Made by a program: the position numbers and the translations under genes. The notes beneath the pieces were generated by a model. The model was given only the letters and a program-made list of their open reading frames with translations. It did no database searches and had not been told where the DNA came from. From Rhodobacter sp. (GTDB lineage: Bacteria > Pseudomonadota > Alphaproteobacteria > Rhodobacterales > Rhodobacteraceae), in contig JADJAB010000009.1 in assembly GCA_016704435.1 (NCBI GenBank), positions 1 to 64,000 on the forward strand: DNA of 64,000 nucleotides, in the 5' to 3' direction. Positions 1 through 16,472 of the stretch are shown in pieces. The first letter of the stretch is position 1. Each line of letters opens with the position of its first letter.

Positions 1-1
1 G

Positions 2-157
2 GGCAAGAACATCGCCCTTGCCCGCGTCGATGTCGCCCATGCCCCCCCCGGCACGGTGCTGGAGGTCGGCAAGCTTGACGGCCAGCAAAAACGCCTTCCG
101 GCGGTGATCGTGCCGCTGTCACATTACGACCCCAAGAAAACCCGGCCGCAAAGCTGA
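2..157 (+). CDS. GcvT/aminomethyltransferase-family protein, C-terminal end (partial)
   Basis: The open frame enters from the left edge and ends at a TGA; 51 residues are visible. The pattern IALARVDVAHAPPGT followed by a short strand, then VIVPLSHYDP near the end, is typical of the C-terminal beta-barrel of glycine-cleavage T-protein relatives (aminomethyltransferases, DMSP demethylase, sarcosine/dimethylglycine dehydrogenases). The folate-binding and catalytic parts lie outside the window, so the substrate cannot be stated. The next gene starts 10 bases downstream, so the two may be cotranscribed. Confidence 0.6.
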   Translation, partial: GKNIALARVDVAHAPPGTVLEVGKLDGQQKRLPAVIVPLSHYDPKKTRPQS

Positions 158-166
158 AGGCGCGCC

Positions 167-563
167 ATGGAACCGATGCCCCCGAAACCCATGATCGAAA
201 AGATCGGTGGCGAGGACAAGGTCCTCAACCTCGTCGAGCATTTCTACGACCTGATGGAATCCCCTGCCGCAGGGCAAGACGATCATGGAGATGCACCGCC
301 GGGCCGTGGCCTCTCCACGTCCGCCCGGCGAGTCTGAAATTCCTCTGCGGCTCTTCTTGGCGGTAGGCGCTACTATCACGAACGCCACGGACCATGAACC
401 TGCGCGAGATCCACGCGCCATGTCGAAATTCGTACCGAAGACGCCGAAGACTGGCTGGCGGTGATGGACCTCGCCATGACCGACACCGCCGTCCCTGACC
501 CCCAGCGCAGCCAGATCATGTCCACCCTGCGCCGCGCCGCGCTCAGCCTGGTGAAACAAGTAG
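167..563 (+). pseudogene. group 2 truncated hemoglobin, frame broken by several indels
   Basis: Three-frame reading recovers most of a trHb2 globin: the N-terminus MEPMPPKPMIEKIGGEDKV with LVEHFYDLM, a middle part resembling EFLCGFLGG-RRYYHERHGP, then MNLREIHA, and a C-terminal half with RTEDAEDWLAVMDLAMTD and STLRRAAL. The YYxxxHG and LRxxH patterns are the heme-pocket region of this family (oxygen/NO binding, cytosolic). At least three single-base changes (about 270-300, about 395 and 553) destroy the frame; removing one A near 553 would give a natural end at TAG 561-563. Similar indels occur in essential genes nearby, so this may be an intact gene misread rather than a true pseudogene. Confidence 0.6.
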
Positions 564-772
564 GGTGGGGCTTCGCGTCTTTCCCCGCTCTCCTCCGGTC
601 ATTTCTTAACAAAGTCCTAACTGGGTTTGCCTAACCCATTGAAATCCTTTGCGAGGGGTCCCCCGTCCCGACTCGGGACGCCCCCTCCGCACCCTTTGCG
701 GCCCCAGCGCCGCTTGAATTCCGCCCTCATAGGCCGTATCTCCCCCCTCGATCCCTGATTTCGGAAAGCCCC

Positions 773-964
773 ATGGCCCGCACCAACCCCCTCCAGTTCA
801 TCCAGCAGGTCCGCGGCGAGGTTGCCAAGATCCACTGGCCCGGCCGCCGCGAGGTGGTGCTGACCACGGTGATGGTCTTCATCCTTGCCGCCCTTGCGGC
901 GACGTTCTTCAGCCTGGTCGATCTGGCGATCCGCACCGGGCTTCGGATGATCTTCGGCGCCTGA
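773..964 (+). CDS. secE: preprotein translocase subunit SecE
   Basis: 63 residues, the normal size for single-span alphaproteobacterial SecE, which clamps SecY in the inner-membrane Sec channel. The conserved amphipathic helix (FIQQVRGEVAKIHWPGRREV, residues 9-28) is followed by one membrane segment at about residues 29-52. GGAAAG lies upstream of the ATG. It sits immediately before nusG as in most proteobacteria. The tRNA-Trp gene often found before secE is not visible between 564 and 772; that 209-base spacer shows nothing else I can name. Confidence 0.95.
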   Translation: MARTNPLQFIQQVRGEVAKIHWPGRREVVLTTVMVFILAALAATFFSLVDLAIRTGLRMIFGA

Positions 965-1136
965 CGGAGCGCGATCGCGCCCGGGTTGCCTCTTGAACAT
1001 TCGGTCGGCCCGGGCTAATCCCGCGCCAACCAAAGGACAACCGGCGCGCATCGATTCGGGGTGCGCGCTGTTTTTTGTTCCGGGAACGGATGAAGGGGCG
1101 GTACGGCCCCGAGAGACAAAAGGTGGAAGTGAGGCC

Positions 1137-1674
1137 ATGGCAAAGCGCTGGTATTCTGTAAGCGTCCTCTCGAACTTCGAGAAGAAGATCGCCGAACAGA
1201 TCAAGACCGCCGTCGCCGAAGCCGGTCTTGAGGACGAAATCGACGAAGTGCTGGTGCCCACCGAAGAGGTGCTGGAAGTGCGCCGCGGCAAGAAGGTGAC
1301 GTCCGAGCGCCGTTTCATGCCGGGCTATGTGCTGGTGCACATGGAAATGTCGAACCGCGGCTATCACCTGATCTCGTCGATCAACCGGGTCACCGGGTTC
1401 CTGGGCCCGCAGGGCAAGCCGATGCCGATGCGCGACCACGAAGTGAACGCAATCCTGAACCGTGTCGAGGAAGGTCTGGAAGCGCCGCGCAACCTGATCC
1501 GTTTCGACATCGGCGAGAAGGTCAAGGTCACCGACGGCCCGTTCGAGGGCTTCGACGGCATGGTCGAGGAAGTGGACGATGGCGCCAGCCGCCTGAAGGT
1601 CTCGGTCTCGATCTTCGGGCGCGCGACGCCCGTCGAACTGGAATTCACCCAGGTCACCAAGGGGCCTGACGTGA
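1137..1674 (+). CDS. nusG: transcription termination/antitermination factor NusG (3' indel)
   Basis: NusG links RNA polymerase to Rho or the ribosome. The NGN domain starts at MAKRWYSVSVLSNFEKK and contains ERRFMPGYVLVHM (about residues 59-71); the KOW domain is near residues 124-150 (FDIGEKVKVTDGPFEGFDG). The ATG at 1137 follows GTGAGG; longer upstream starts would add non-homologous sequence. As written the frame runs on to 1859 across the rplK start because of an extra G in GGGG near 1661-1664. Dropping it gives a TGA at 1672-1674 and 178 residues, the usual size. Confidence 0.93.
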
Positions 1675-1759
1675 ACCGCGTGGGAGGCGAGCGCCCGGGC
1701 AGGGCGCGACCGACCACTAAACCGCGCCTTTCTGGGCGCAGTGACAAGGAGAAGGCCAG

Positions 1760-2213
1760 ATGGCCAAGAAAGTTGCAGGCAGCCTCAAGCTGCAGATCAA
1801 GGCAGGGCAAGCCAACCCGTCCCCGCCCGTCGGCCCGGCGCTGGGTCAGCGCGGATTGAACATCATGGCCTTCGTGAAGGAATTCAACGCGAAGTCCGCC
1901 GATCTGGAGCCCGGCTCGCCGGTTCCGGTGGTGATCACCTATTATCAGGACAAGTCGTTCAGCCTTGAGACTGAAGACGCCGCCGGCCTCGTTCTTGCTG
2001 AAGAAGGCCGCTGGCCTGACGCCGGTCGGCAAGCGCAACCGCGCCAAGGGCTCGCTAAAGCCGGGCCGCGAAGTTGCCGGCACCATCACCGTCGCGCAGG
2101 TCCGCAAGATCGCGGAATCCAAGATGAAGGACCTCAACGCCAATTCGGTCGAAGCGGCGATGCAGATCATCCTTGGCTCTGCCAAGTCCTGCGGCATCGA
2201 AGTGAAGGGCTAA
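1760..2213 (+). CDS. rplK: 50S ribosomal protein L11 (one-base insertion)
   Basis: L11 binds the GTPase-associated centre of 23S rRNA. The N-terminal domain shows KLQIKAGQANPSPPVGPALG and the C-terminal domain ends NSVEAAMQIILGSAKSCGIEV. The frame shifts at about 1970, where one extra base separates SFSLET from KTPPASFLLKKAAG; repaired length is 150 residues. A GGAGAAGG ribosome-binding site precedes the ATG. It is first in the rplKAJL-rpoBC array; rplA starts 3 bases after its stop. Confidence 0.95.
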
Positions 2214-2216
2214 GTC

Positions 2217-2912
2217 ATGGCAAAAATCGCTAAAGCGGAAGACGGCGCACGAGGCGTTTGGCGGCAAGGCCAACCTCTCGGTCGAAGACGCTGTCACCCT
2301 GATCAAGGGCGCTGCTTCGGCCAAGTTCGACGAAACGCTGGAAATCGCCATGAACCTGGGCGTCGACCCGCGCCACGCCGACCAGATGGTCCGCGGCGTG
2401 GTCAGCCTGCCCAACGGCACCGGCAAGACCGTGCGCGTGGCGGTCTTCGCCCGTGGCGCCAAGGCCGATGAGGCCACTGCGGCCGGGGCCGACATCGTCG
2501 GCGCCGAGGATCTGCTGGAAAGCATCCAGGGCGGCAAGATCGATTTCGATCGCTGCATCGCCACCCCGGACATGATGCCGCTGGTCGGCCGTCTGGGCAA
2601 GATCCTCGGCCCGCGCAACCTGATGCCGAACCCCAAGGTCGGCACGGTGACGATGGACGTCAAAACCGCTGTCGACGCGGCCAAGGGCGGCGAAGTGCAG
2701 TTCAAGGTCGAAAAGGCCGGCGTGATCCATGCCGGCATCGGCAAGTGTCGTTCACCGAAGCCAAGCTGGCGCAGAACATCCGCGCCTTTGTCGATGCGGT
2801 CACCCGCGCCAGGCCCGCCGGGGCCAAGGGCACCTATCTCAAGAAGGTCTCGCTGTCCTCGACCATGGGCCCGGGCGTGTCGGTCGACCTGTCGACCTCC
2901 GCTTCGGCCTGA
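2217..2912 (+). CDS. rplA: 50S ribosomal protein L1 (two compensating indels)
   Basis: L1 forms the L1 stalk that helps E-site tRNA leave, and in many bacteria represses its own operon. Visible signatures are LSVEDAVTLIK near the N-terminus, GVDPRHADQMVRG, and the family signature LGPRNLMPNPKVGTVT at about residues 135-150. Frame changes occur at about 2235-2240 (MAKIAKxKTAREAFGGK) and about 2745 (GIGK to SFTEAKLA); they cancel, so start and stop are in the same frame with 231 residues, the family length. Confidence 0.94.
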
Positions 2913-3150
2913 ACTGAGGATGGCGCAGGCCTGACCCGCTGGGAAAGGGATGGCGGGGCTCGCCGGGAGCCGCCGTCCTGTCCGAGACGGCGGGTGGCGC
3001 GCAAACGCCTTAATCTCCTGCCCGAGATGGGGAACGAGACGAAAGTCGCCTGTCGGCGATCTTGGCCTTCGGAACCCTGAACGGACCGAAACGCCTCTTG
3101 CAAGAGGGGCAAATGAGAGCCGGGGGAAACCCCAACCTTGGAGTGAAACT
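2913..3150 (+). promoter_or_regulatory. rplJ leader / intergenic region between rplA and rplJ
   Basis: A 238-base untranslated stretch with several short G/C inverted repeats (for example GCCGGGAGCCG and CCGTCC/GAGACGG around 2957-2995) precedes the GTG start of rplJ. The L10 gene of many bacteria carries a structured leader bound by the L10-L12 complex for autoregulation, and the location and length fit. I could not match a specific consensus, so the function is inferred from position. Confidence 0.35.
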
Positions 3151-3666
3151 GTGGATAGAGCCCAGAAAGAGAAAGTGGTCGAGGAACTCGGCCAGATCTT
3201 CGAAAGCTCTGGCGTCGTGGTGGTTGCCCACTACGCGGGAATGACGGTTAAACAAATGCAGGATCTGCGCGCGAAGCTTCGCGACGTGGGTGGATCCGTT
3301 CGCGTTGCCAAGAACACGCTCGCCAAGATCGCCCTTGAAGGAAGCCCGCTGCAAAGATGGGTGACCTTCTCACGGGCATGACCGTGCTGGCCTATTCCGG
3401 AAGACCCCGTCGCTGCGGCCAAGGTCTGCGAGGCCTATGCCAAGGTGAACGAGCATTTCGTGATCCTCGGCGGGGCAATGGGCGACACGGTTCTGGACCG
3501 GGCCGGTGTGAAAGCCGTGGCCGCCATGCCGTCGCGTGAAGAGCTGCTTGCTCAGATCGTGTCGTGCATCGGTGCGCCCGCCTCGAACATCGCCGGGGCC
3601 ATTGGTGCGCCTGCGTCTGACATCGCAAGCATCCTGTCGACCATCGAGGAAAAGGCTGCCGCCTAG
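3151..3666 (+). CDS. rplJ: 50S ribosomal protein L10 (two compensating indels)
   Basis: L10 is the base of the L7/L12 stalk. It starts with GTG (VDRAQKEKVVEELGQIFE) 6 bases after GGAGTGAAAC; no upstream in-frame start gives a homologous extension. The RNA-binding part has VVVVAHYAGMTVKQMQDLR and VAKNTLAKIAL; the L12-binding C-terminal helix is LASILSTIEEKAAA-like. Frame changes at about 3352 and about 3402 cancel. Repaired length is 171 residues, normal for the order. Confidence 0.93.
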
Positions 3667-3731
3667 CCTGATGCGTCCCGCGTGGGTTGCCGCACGACGT
3701 TGGAACCCATCTGAACTGGAACGGAATGAAA

Positions 3732-4107
3732 ATGGCTGATCTGAACAAACTCGCCGAAGAAATCGTCGGTCTGACCCTGCTGCAGGCTCAGGAACTGAAG
3801 ACCATCCTGAAAGACAAGTACGGCATCGAGCCGGCCGCCGGTGGCGCCGTCATGATGGCCGGCCCGGCCGCTGCCCCGGCTGCCGCTGCCGAAGAGCAGA
3901 CCGAGTTCGACGTCGTCCTGACCGACGCCGGCCCGAACAAGATCAACGTGATCAAGGAAGTCCGCGCCATCACCGGCCTGGGCCTCGTCGAGGCGAAGAA
4001 CCTGGTCGAAGCTGGCGGCAAGGTGAAGGGAGGCCATCTCGAAGGCCGACGCCGAAGCCATGAAGAAGAAGCTCGAAGATGCTGGTGCCAAGGTCGAGCT
4101 GAAGTAA
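3732..4107 (+). CDS. rplL: 50S ribosomal protein L7/L12 (one-base insertion)
   Basis: This stalk protein recruits translational GTPases. The N-terminal dimerisation domain (MADLNKLAEEIVGLTLLQAQELK), the Ala/Pro hinge (about residues 40-57) and the C-terminal domain (FDVVLTDAGPNKINVIKEVR, GLGLVEAKNLVE) are all present. An extra G at about 4030 (AAGGGAGG) breaks the end; the repaired sequence runs VKEAISKADAEAMKKKLEDA to the TAA and gives 124 residues. An alternative in-frame ATG lies 6 bases upstream. Confidence 0.94.
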
Positions 4108-4146
4108 TCGGACCTGCGGGGCAACCCGCCGTCTTGAATTCAGGCT

Positions 4147-4168
4147 GGGGGCGGAGCGATCCGCCCCC
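4147..4168 (+). terminator. hairpin between rplL and rpoB (attenuator candidate)
   Basis: A perfect 9-bp stem (GGGGGCGGA / TCCGCCCCC) closes a GCGA loop in the 247-base rplL-rpoB spacer, with no T-run after it. Its position matches the partial terminator that in many proteobacteria reduces rpoBC transcription relative to the ribosomal genes. A second weaker inverted repeat (GAAAGGGGCTTTCG, then CGAAAGCGACTTTC) lies at about 4185-4217. The attenuator role is inferred. Confidence 0.5.
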
Positions 4169-4354
4169 GGCCAAATCGCGTCTTGAAAGGGGCTTTCGCG
4201 GCGAAAGCGACTTTCCAGGTGCGATGACAGGTTCGGGAGCTGCCTGACGGGACAGGTGGCAGGTATGGAACCGGTCTCCCCTCTGCCCTTGCGGTGCGTC
4301 TTCCGTGGCCCGACGGAAGCATGCGCCAGCGAAACATTGAAAGGTGACGAAAAC

Positions 4355-8489
<4,135 letters not shown>

Positions 8490-8511
8490 CCGGAATTTTC
8501 GATAGTTCCGG

Positions 8512-8535
8512 GCCGGTTTCTTTGAAGAAACCGGC
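8512..8535 (+). other. rpoB-rpoC intergenic hairpin
   Basis: A perfect 10-bp stem (GCCGGTTTCT / AGAAACCGGC) with a TTGA loop sits 36 bases before the rpoC start; a smaller CCGGAA/TTCCGG repeat lies at 8490-8511. Without a T-run it is more likely an RNA-processing or stability element than a terminator. This is inference. Confidence 0.4.
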
Positions 8536-8570
8536 TCCTCTGACCGCAACCCGAAATTAGGGAATTGAAA

Positions 8571-12812
<4,242 letters not shown>

Positions 12813-12838
12813 TCGCGCGGCTTTCGGGCCTGACATCG

Positions 12839-12870
12839 CCCCCGCCGTCCGAAAGGCCGGCGGGGTTTTC
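12839..12870 (+). terminator. Rho-independent terminator after rpoC
   Basis: A 10-bp stem with one mismatch (CCCGCCGTCC, GAAA loop, GGCCGGCGGG) at 12841-12864 is followed by TTTT at 12866. It closes the rpoBC transcription unit. Confidence 0.85.
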
Positions 12871-12941
12871 CATTCAGGTTGACAGCATTCCGGCGCAATC
12901 ACATCTGGGAAGATGAAAGTTCTCGCCGGAGGCAGTCTCAG

Positions 12942-13040
12942 ATGCGGGTTGTGTGGGAGCCGGCGGCGATCGGCTTCTCGATATTCGCCGAGGGCATGCA
13001 GGAACGGCTTGGTGGACTGGCGCCGCAGTGCAAAAGTTAG
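12942..13040 (+). CDS. possible 32-residue small protein
   Basis: A short frame beginning MRVVWEPAAIGFSIFAEGM has a good GGAGG 12 bases before its ATG and lies in the 332-base gap between rpoC and the next gene. There is no family match I recognise and no membrane segment. It could be a real small gene, a remnant, or chance. The rest of the gap shows only the rpoC terminator and an AT-richer stretch (13040-13105) with no consensus promoter. Confidence 0.15.
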   Translation: MRVVWEPAAIGFSIFAEGMQERLGGLAPQCKS

Positions 13041-13144
13041 GGCAAGCCTAATCAACGGCAAGCGAGATATTGGTTTTCCCTATCCAGACTCTGACATACA
13101 TCAATCTGCGAACCGCAAGGCGCCGCGGAAAGAGGAAGCTGCAG

Positions 13145-14319
13145 ATGCCCGTTGAAACCACCCATACCCTTGTCATCGGCGGCGGCCAGGCCGGGATCGC
13201 AATGAGCGAGCATCTGGGCAACCACGGCATTCCGCATCTGGTGCTGGAACGCGACCGCATTGCCGAACGCTGGCGGACCGGGCGGTGGGACAGTCTGGTG
13301 GCGAATGGCCCGGCCTGGCACGACCGTTTTCCGAACATGAGCTTTCAGGGCGACGATCCCTTTGCCTTCGTTACCAAGGACCGCATCGCCGACTATATGG
13401 AGGCCTATGCGAAAAAGATCGCCGCCCCCATCCGCTGTGGGGTCGAGGTGACATCGCTGACCCGCAAGGATGACGGCACTTTCCGCGCCGAGACCTCGGG
13501 CGGGGTGATCGAGGCCCCCTGGTTCCGCCGGAGGCCGGGATCTTCCAGATTCATTCGGCGGGCTACCGAAACCCCGACCAGTTGCCCGAAGGTGCTGTGC
13601 TTGTGGTCGGCGGCGGCTCTTCGGGCGTGCAGATCGCCGACGAACTCTTGCGCGCGGGGCGCAAGGTCTATCTTTCGGTCGGGCCGCATGACCGGCCGCC
13701 GATCCGCTACCGGGGCCGCGATTTCGTCTGGTGGCTGGGCGTGCTGGGCAAATGGGATGCGACAGCCGCCGAACCGGGCAAGGAGCATGTGACCATCGCC
13801 GTTTCCGGTGCGCATGGCGGCCATACCATCGACTTTCGCCGTCTGGCCGCGCGCGGCATGCAGCTGACGGGCCGGACCGAAGCCTTTGAAAACGGCGTGC
13901 TGCACTTTGCCCCCGATCTGGCGCGCAACGTCGCGGCGGGCGATGCGAACTACCTTTCCGTGTTGCGCGAGGCCGATGCCTACCTTGCAGCGAACGGCAT
14001 GCATCTTCCCGAAGAGCCCGAAGCCCACATCATCGACCCGGACCCGGCCTGCATGACCGATCCGGTCCTGCAGCTTGATCTGGCCAAGGCCGGGGTGACC
14101 TCGATCATCTGGGCCACCGGGTATGCGCTGGACTTCGGCTGGATGAAGATCGACGCCTTCGACGCGAAGGGCCGGCCCAGCCACAAGCTCGGCGTGGCTA
14201 CCGTGCCGGGCCTCTATTTCGTTGGCCTGCCCTGGCTGTCGCGGCGGGCCTCGACCTTCATCTGGGGGGTCTGGCACGATGCCGGCCATGTTGCCGGCCA
14301 CATTGCCGGGCGACGATAG
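13145..14319 (+). pseudogene. FMO/CzcO-like NAD(P)/FAD oxidoreductase, broken by an internal deletion
   Basis: The N-terminal half (from ATG 13145, after AGAGGAAG) has the FAD Rossmann motif GGGQAGIA at about residues 11-18 and LERDRIAERWRTGRWDSL, typical of flavin-containing monooxygenase relatives. The second half contains the NADPH-binding motif VVGGGSSGVQIADELL, the WATGY signature and an intact end (FIWGVWHDAGHVAGH). Between 13520 and 13540 the frame breaks and about 15 codons expected between IEAPW and PEAGIFQIHS, including the ATG-type motif, are missing. Oxidation of a small soft nucleophile is the usual activity of such proteins. The gap may be real or an assembly loss. Confidence 0.7.
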
Positions 14320-14388
14320 GCGGTTGCGGGGCCTTCCGCCGCCGCCAGTCGCCTGATAGCGAGGGGCGAGACAAAGAGGGCCCCCCGA

Positions 14389-15303
14389 GTGCCAATTTCG
14401 GAAAACCTGCGCGGCATCGTGTTCATGAACCTGTCGATGGGAGCCTTCACCATCAATGACGCGTTCATGAAATCGCTGACCCAGACCCTGCCGCTGTTCC
14501 AGTCGATCGCGCTGCGCGGGGTGATCGCCGTTGCCGGCCTGACGCTGCTGGCGGCGGCGACCGGCGCCTTCCGGCGGCGGCTTTCCCGGCGTGACGCGGT
14601 GCTGATCTCGCTGCGGTCGCTGGCCGACATGGTGGCGACGGTGCTGTTCCTGACCGCGCTTCTGCATATGAATCTGGGCAACCTGTCGGCAATCCTGCAG
14701 GCCCTGCCGCTGGCGATCACACTGGCCGCGGCGGTGGTCTATGGTGACCGCATCGGCTGGCGGCGGATGACAGCGATCCTTGTCGGGTTGATCGGGGTGC
14801 TGATCATCATCCGACCGGGAACCGAGGGGTTCGACCGCTGGGCGCTGCTGGGCGTGGGTTCTGTGCTGTGCGTGGTGGTGCGCGATCTGGCGGTGCGGCC
14901 GCTGCAGGGGCAGGTGCCCTCGGCGATGGTGGCGCTTGGGGCGGCGCTGGCGGTCTCGGCGATGGGCTGGATCGGTACCGCCACGCAGGGCTGGCAGCCG
15001 CTGAGCGGCCTACAGGCGGCCAAGGTGCTGGGGGCGGGAATGTTCCTGATCGTCGGCTATCTGACCTCGGTCATGGCGATGCGGCATGGTGACATCGGGC
15101 TGGTGGCGCCGTTCCGCTATACCTCGCTGCTCTGGGCGATCGGGCTGGGCTTTGCGGTCTTCGGCAACCTGCCGGATGGCTGGACAGTGGTCGGCGCGGT
15201 GATCGTCGTGGGGGCGGGGATCTTCACCCTGCTGCGCGAAAGGGCGCTGCGCCGGCAGGCAGAAGCGGCGATTTCTTCGACGAAATCGCAACGGAGCCTT
15301 TGA
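14389..15303 (+). CDS. DMT-superfamily transporter (EamA family)
   Basis: 304 residues with about ten hydrophobic segments in two repeats of roughly 140 residues, the EamA layout of inner-membrane exporters/permeases for metabolites. The first repeat starts with GIVFMNLSMGAFTINDAFMK and includes LHMNLGNLSAILQALPLAIT; the second ends in VVGAVIVVGAGIFTLLRERA followed by a basic tail. It uses a GTG start. The pair with the preceding flavoprotein separates rpoC from the str operon. The substrate is not predictable. Confidence 0.85.
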   Translation: MPISENLRGIVFMNLSMGAFTINDAFMKSLTQTLPLFQSIALRGVIAVAGLTLLAAATGAFRRRLSRRDAVLISLRSLADMVATVLFLTALLHMNLGNLSAILQALPLAITLAAAVVYGDRIGWRRMTAILVGLIGVLIIIRPGTEGFDRWALLGVGSVLCVVVRDLAVRPLQGQVPSAMVALGAALAVSAMGWIGTATQGWQPLSGLQAAKVLGAGMFLIVGYLTSVMAMRHGDIGLVAPFRYTSLLWAIGLGFAVFGNLPDGWTVVGAVIVVGAGIFTLLRERALRRQAEAAISSTKSQRSL

Positions 15304-15360
15304 AGCGTCCGGGCCGGAGTCTCTGAGAACTCGGGCGCCTCGACGCGGCCGTGGCGCCAG

Positions 15361-15389
15361 TTGACATCCCCCGCGACTCCCCCTATAGC
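15361..15389 (+). promoter_or_regulatory. sigma70-type promoter of the rpsL (str) operon
   Basis: TTGACA at 15361-15366, a 17-base spacer and TATAGC at 15384-15389 form a near-consensus promoter. It drives an about 215-base leader before rpsL that contains a short hairpin (CATCCCC/GGGGATG, about 15496-15515) followed by a T/G-rich stretch. The 305-base gap 15304-15608 holds no gene I can support. Confidence 0.8.
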
Positions 15390-15608
15390 CCCGTTCACCT
15401 TGGCATGTGGGACGTGATCCCGCGTCAGGGACAGAGCGCTTGAAGTGGTCACGATCCGGGCTTTCCGCCCCGATCCTCTGGAATCCCACCGCGTCATCCC
15501 CGCATTGGGGATGGGGGCGGTGTTTGTGTTTTGCGATTCGCGCAAGGCACGGTCGAGAAGCGGCGCCCCCGGAAGGCAGGGGGGCGAGTATCGAAACGAG
15601 GAACGTGA

Positions 15609-15980
15609 ATGCCGACGATTCAACAGCTGATCCGGAAGCCCCGGGAAGCGAACGTGCGGAAATCCAAGTCTCAGCACCTGGAATCCTGCCCGCAAAAGCG
15701 CGGTGTCTGCACCCGCGTCTATACCACCACCCCGAAGAAGCCGAACTCGGCCATGCGGAAGGTCGCCAAGGTGCGCCTGACCAATGGCTTCGAGGTCATC
15801 AGCTACATCCCCGGCGAAAAGCACAACCTTCAGGAACACTCGGTGGTTCTGATCCGTGGCGGCCGGGTGAAAGACCTTCCCGGTGTGCGTTACCACATCC
15901 TCCGCGGCGTTCTCGACACGCAGGGCGTCAAAGACCGTCGCCAGCGTCGTTCGAAATACGGCGCCAAGCGTCCGAAGTGA
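15609..15980 (+). CDS. rpsL: 30S ribosomal protein S12
   Basis: 123 residues, full length. S12 sits at the decoding centre. The loop TTTPKKPNSAMRK carries Lys43 and the loop GGRVKDLPGVRYH carries Lys88, the two positions where streptomycin resistance usually arises; both are wild type. It is the first gene of the str operon and rpsG follows after 11 bases. Confidence 0.98.
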   Translation: MPTIQQLIRKPREANVRKSKSQHLESCPQKRGVCTRVYTTTPKKPNSAMRKVAKVRLTNGFEVISYIPGEKHNLQEHSVVLIRGGRVKDLPGVRYHILRGVLDTQGVKDRRQRRSKYGAKRPK

Positions 15981-15991
15981 GGAGATAACAG

Positions 15992-16462
15992 ATGTCCCGT
16001 CGTCACGCCGCCGAAAAGCGCGAGATCCTTCCCGACGCCAAGTATGGCGACAAGGTTCTGACCAAGTTCATGAACAACCTGATGCTGGACGGCAAGAAAT
16101 CCATCGCCGAAAGCATCGTCTACGGTGCGCTGGAGCGGGTTCAGTCCCGCCTGAAGCGCGAGCCGATCGAGTGCTTCCACGAGGCGCTGGACAATGTGAA
16201 GCCCTCGGTCGAGGTTCGCTCGCGCCGCGTCGGCGGTGCCACCTACCAGGTGCCCGTCGAAGTGCGCATCGAACGCCGCGAGGCGCTGGCGATCCGCTGG
16301 CTGATCACCGCTGCGCGCAAGCGCAACGAGAACACCATGGAAGAGCGCCTGGCTGCCGAGCTGTCGGATGCGGTGAACAACCGCGGCACCGCAGTGAAGA
16401 AGCGCGAAGACACCCACAAGATGGCCGACGCGAACAAAGCGTTCAGCCACTATCGTTGGTGA
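15992..16462 (+). CDS. rpsG: 30S ribosomal protein S7
   Basis: 156 residues, intact. S7 nucleates the 30S head. The signature DGKKSIAESIVYGALE and the RIERREALAIRWLI region are present, and the C-terminus ends KMADANKAFSHYRW as in related species. AGGAGA lies 7 bases before the ATG. Confidence 0.98.
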   Translation: MSRRHAAEKREILPDAKYGDKVLTKFMNNLMLDGKKSIAESIVYGALERVQSRLKREPIECFHEALDNVKPSVEVRSRRVGGATYQVPVEVRIERREALAIRWLITAARKRNENTMEERLAAELSDAVNNRGTAVKKREDTHKMADANKAFSHYRW

Positions 16463-16472
16463 GGAACAGGAA

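Noticed and set aside
564..772. tRNA-Trp upstream of secE
   Set aside because: No cloverleaf with a CCA anticodon or TTCGAATC arm could be traced in this spacer.
1137..1859. NusG with a 60-residue C-terminal extension overlapping rplK
   Set aside because: The added sequence has no homology pattern and results from one extra G in GGGG; dropping it gives the standard length.
12876..12905. TTGACA-like -35 element after the rpoC terminator
   Set aside because: No acceptable -10 box lies 16-18 bases downstream, and the next gene starts about 265 bases away.
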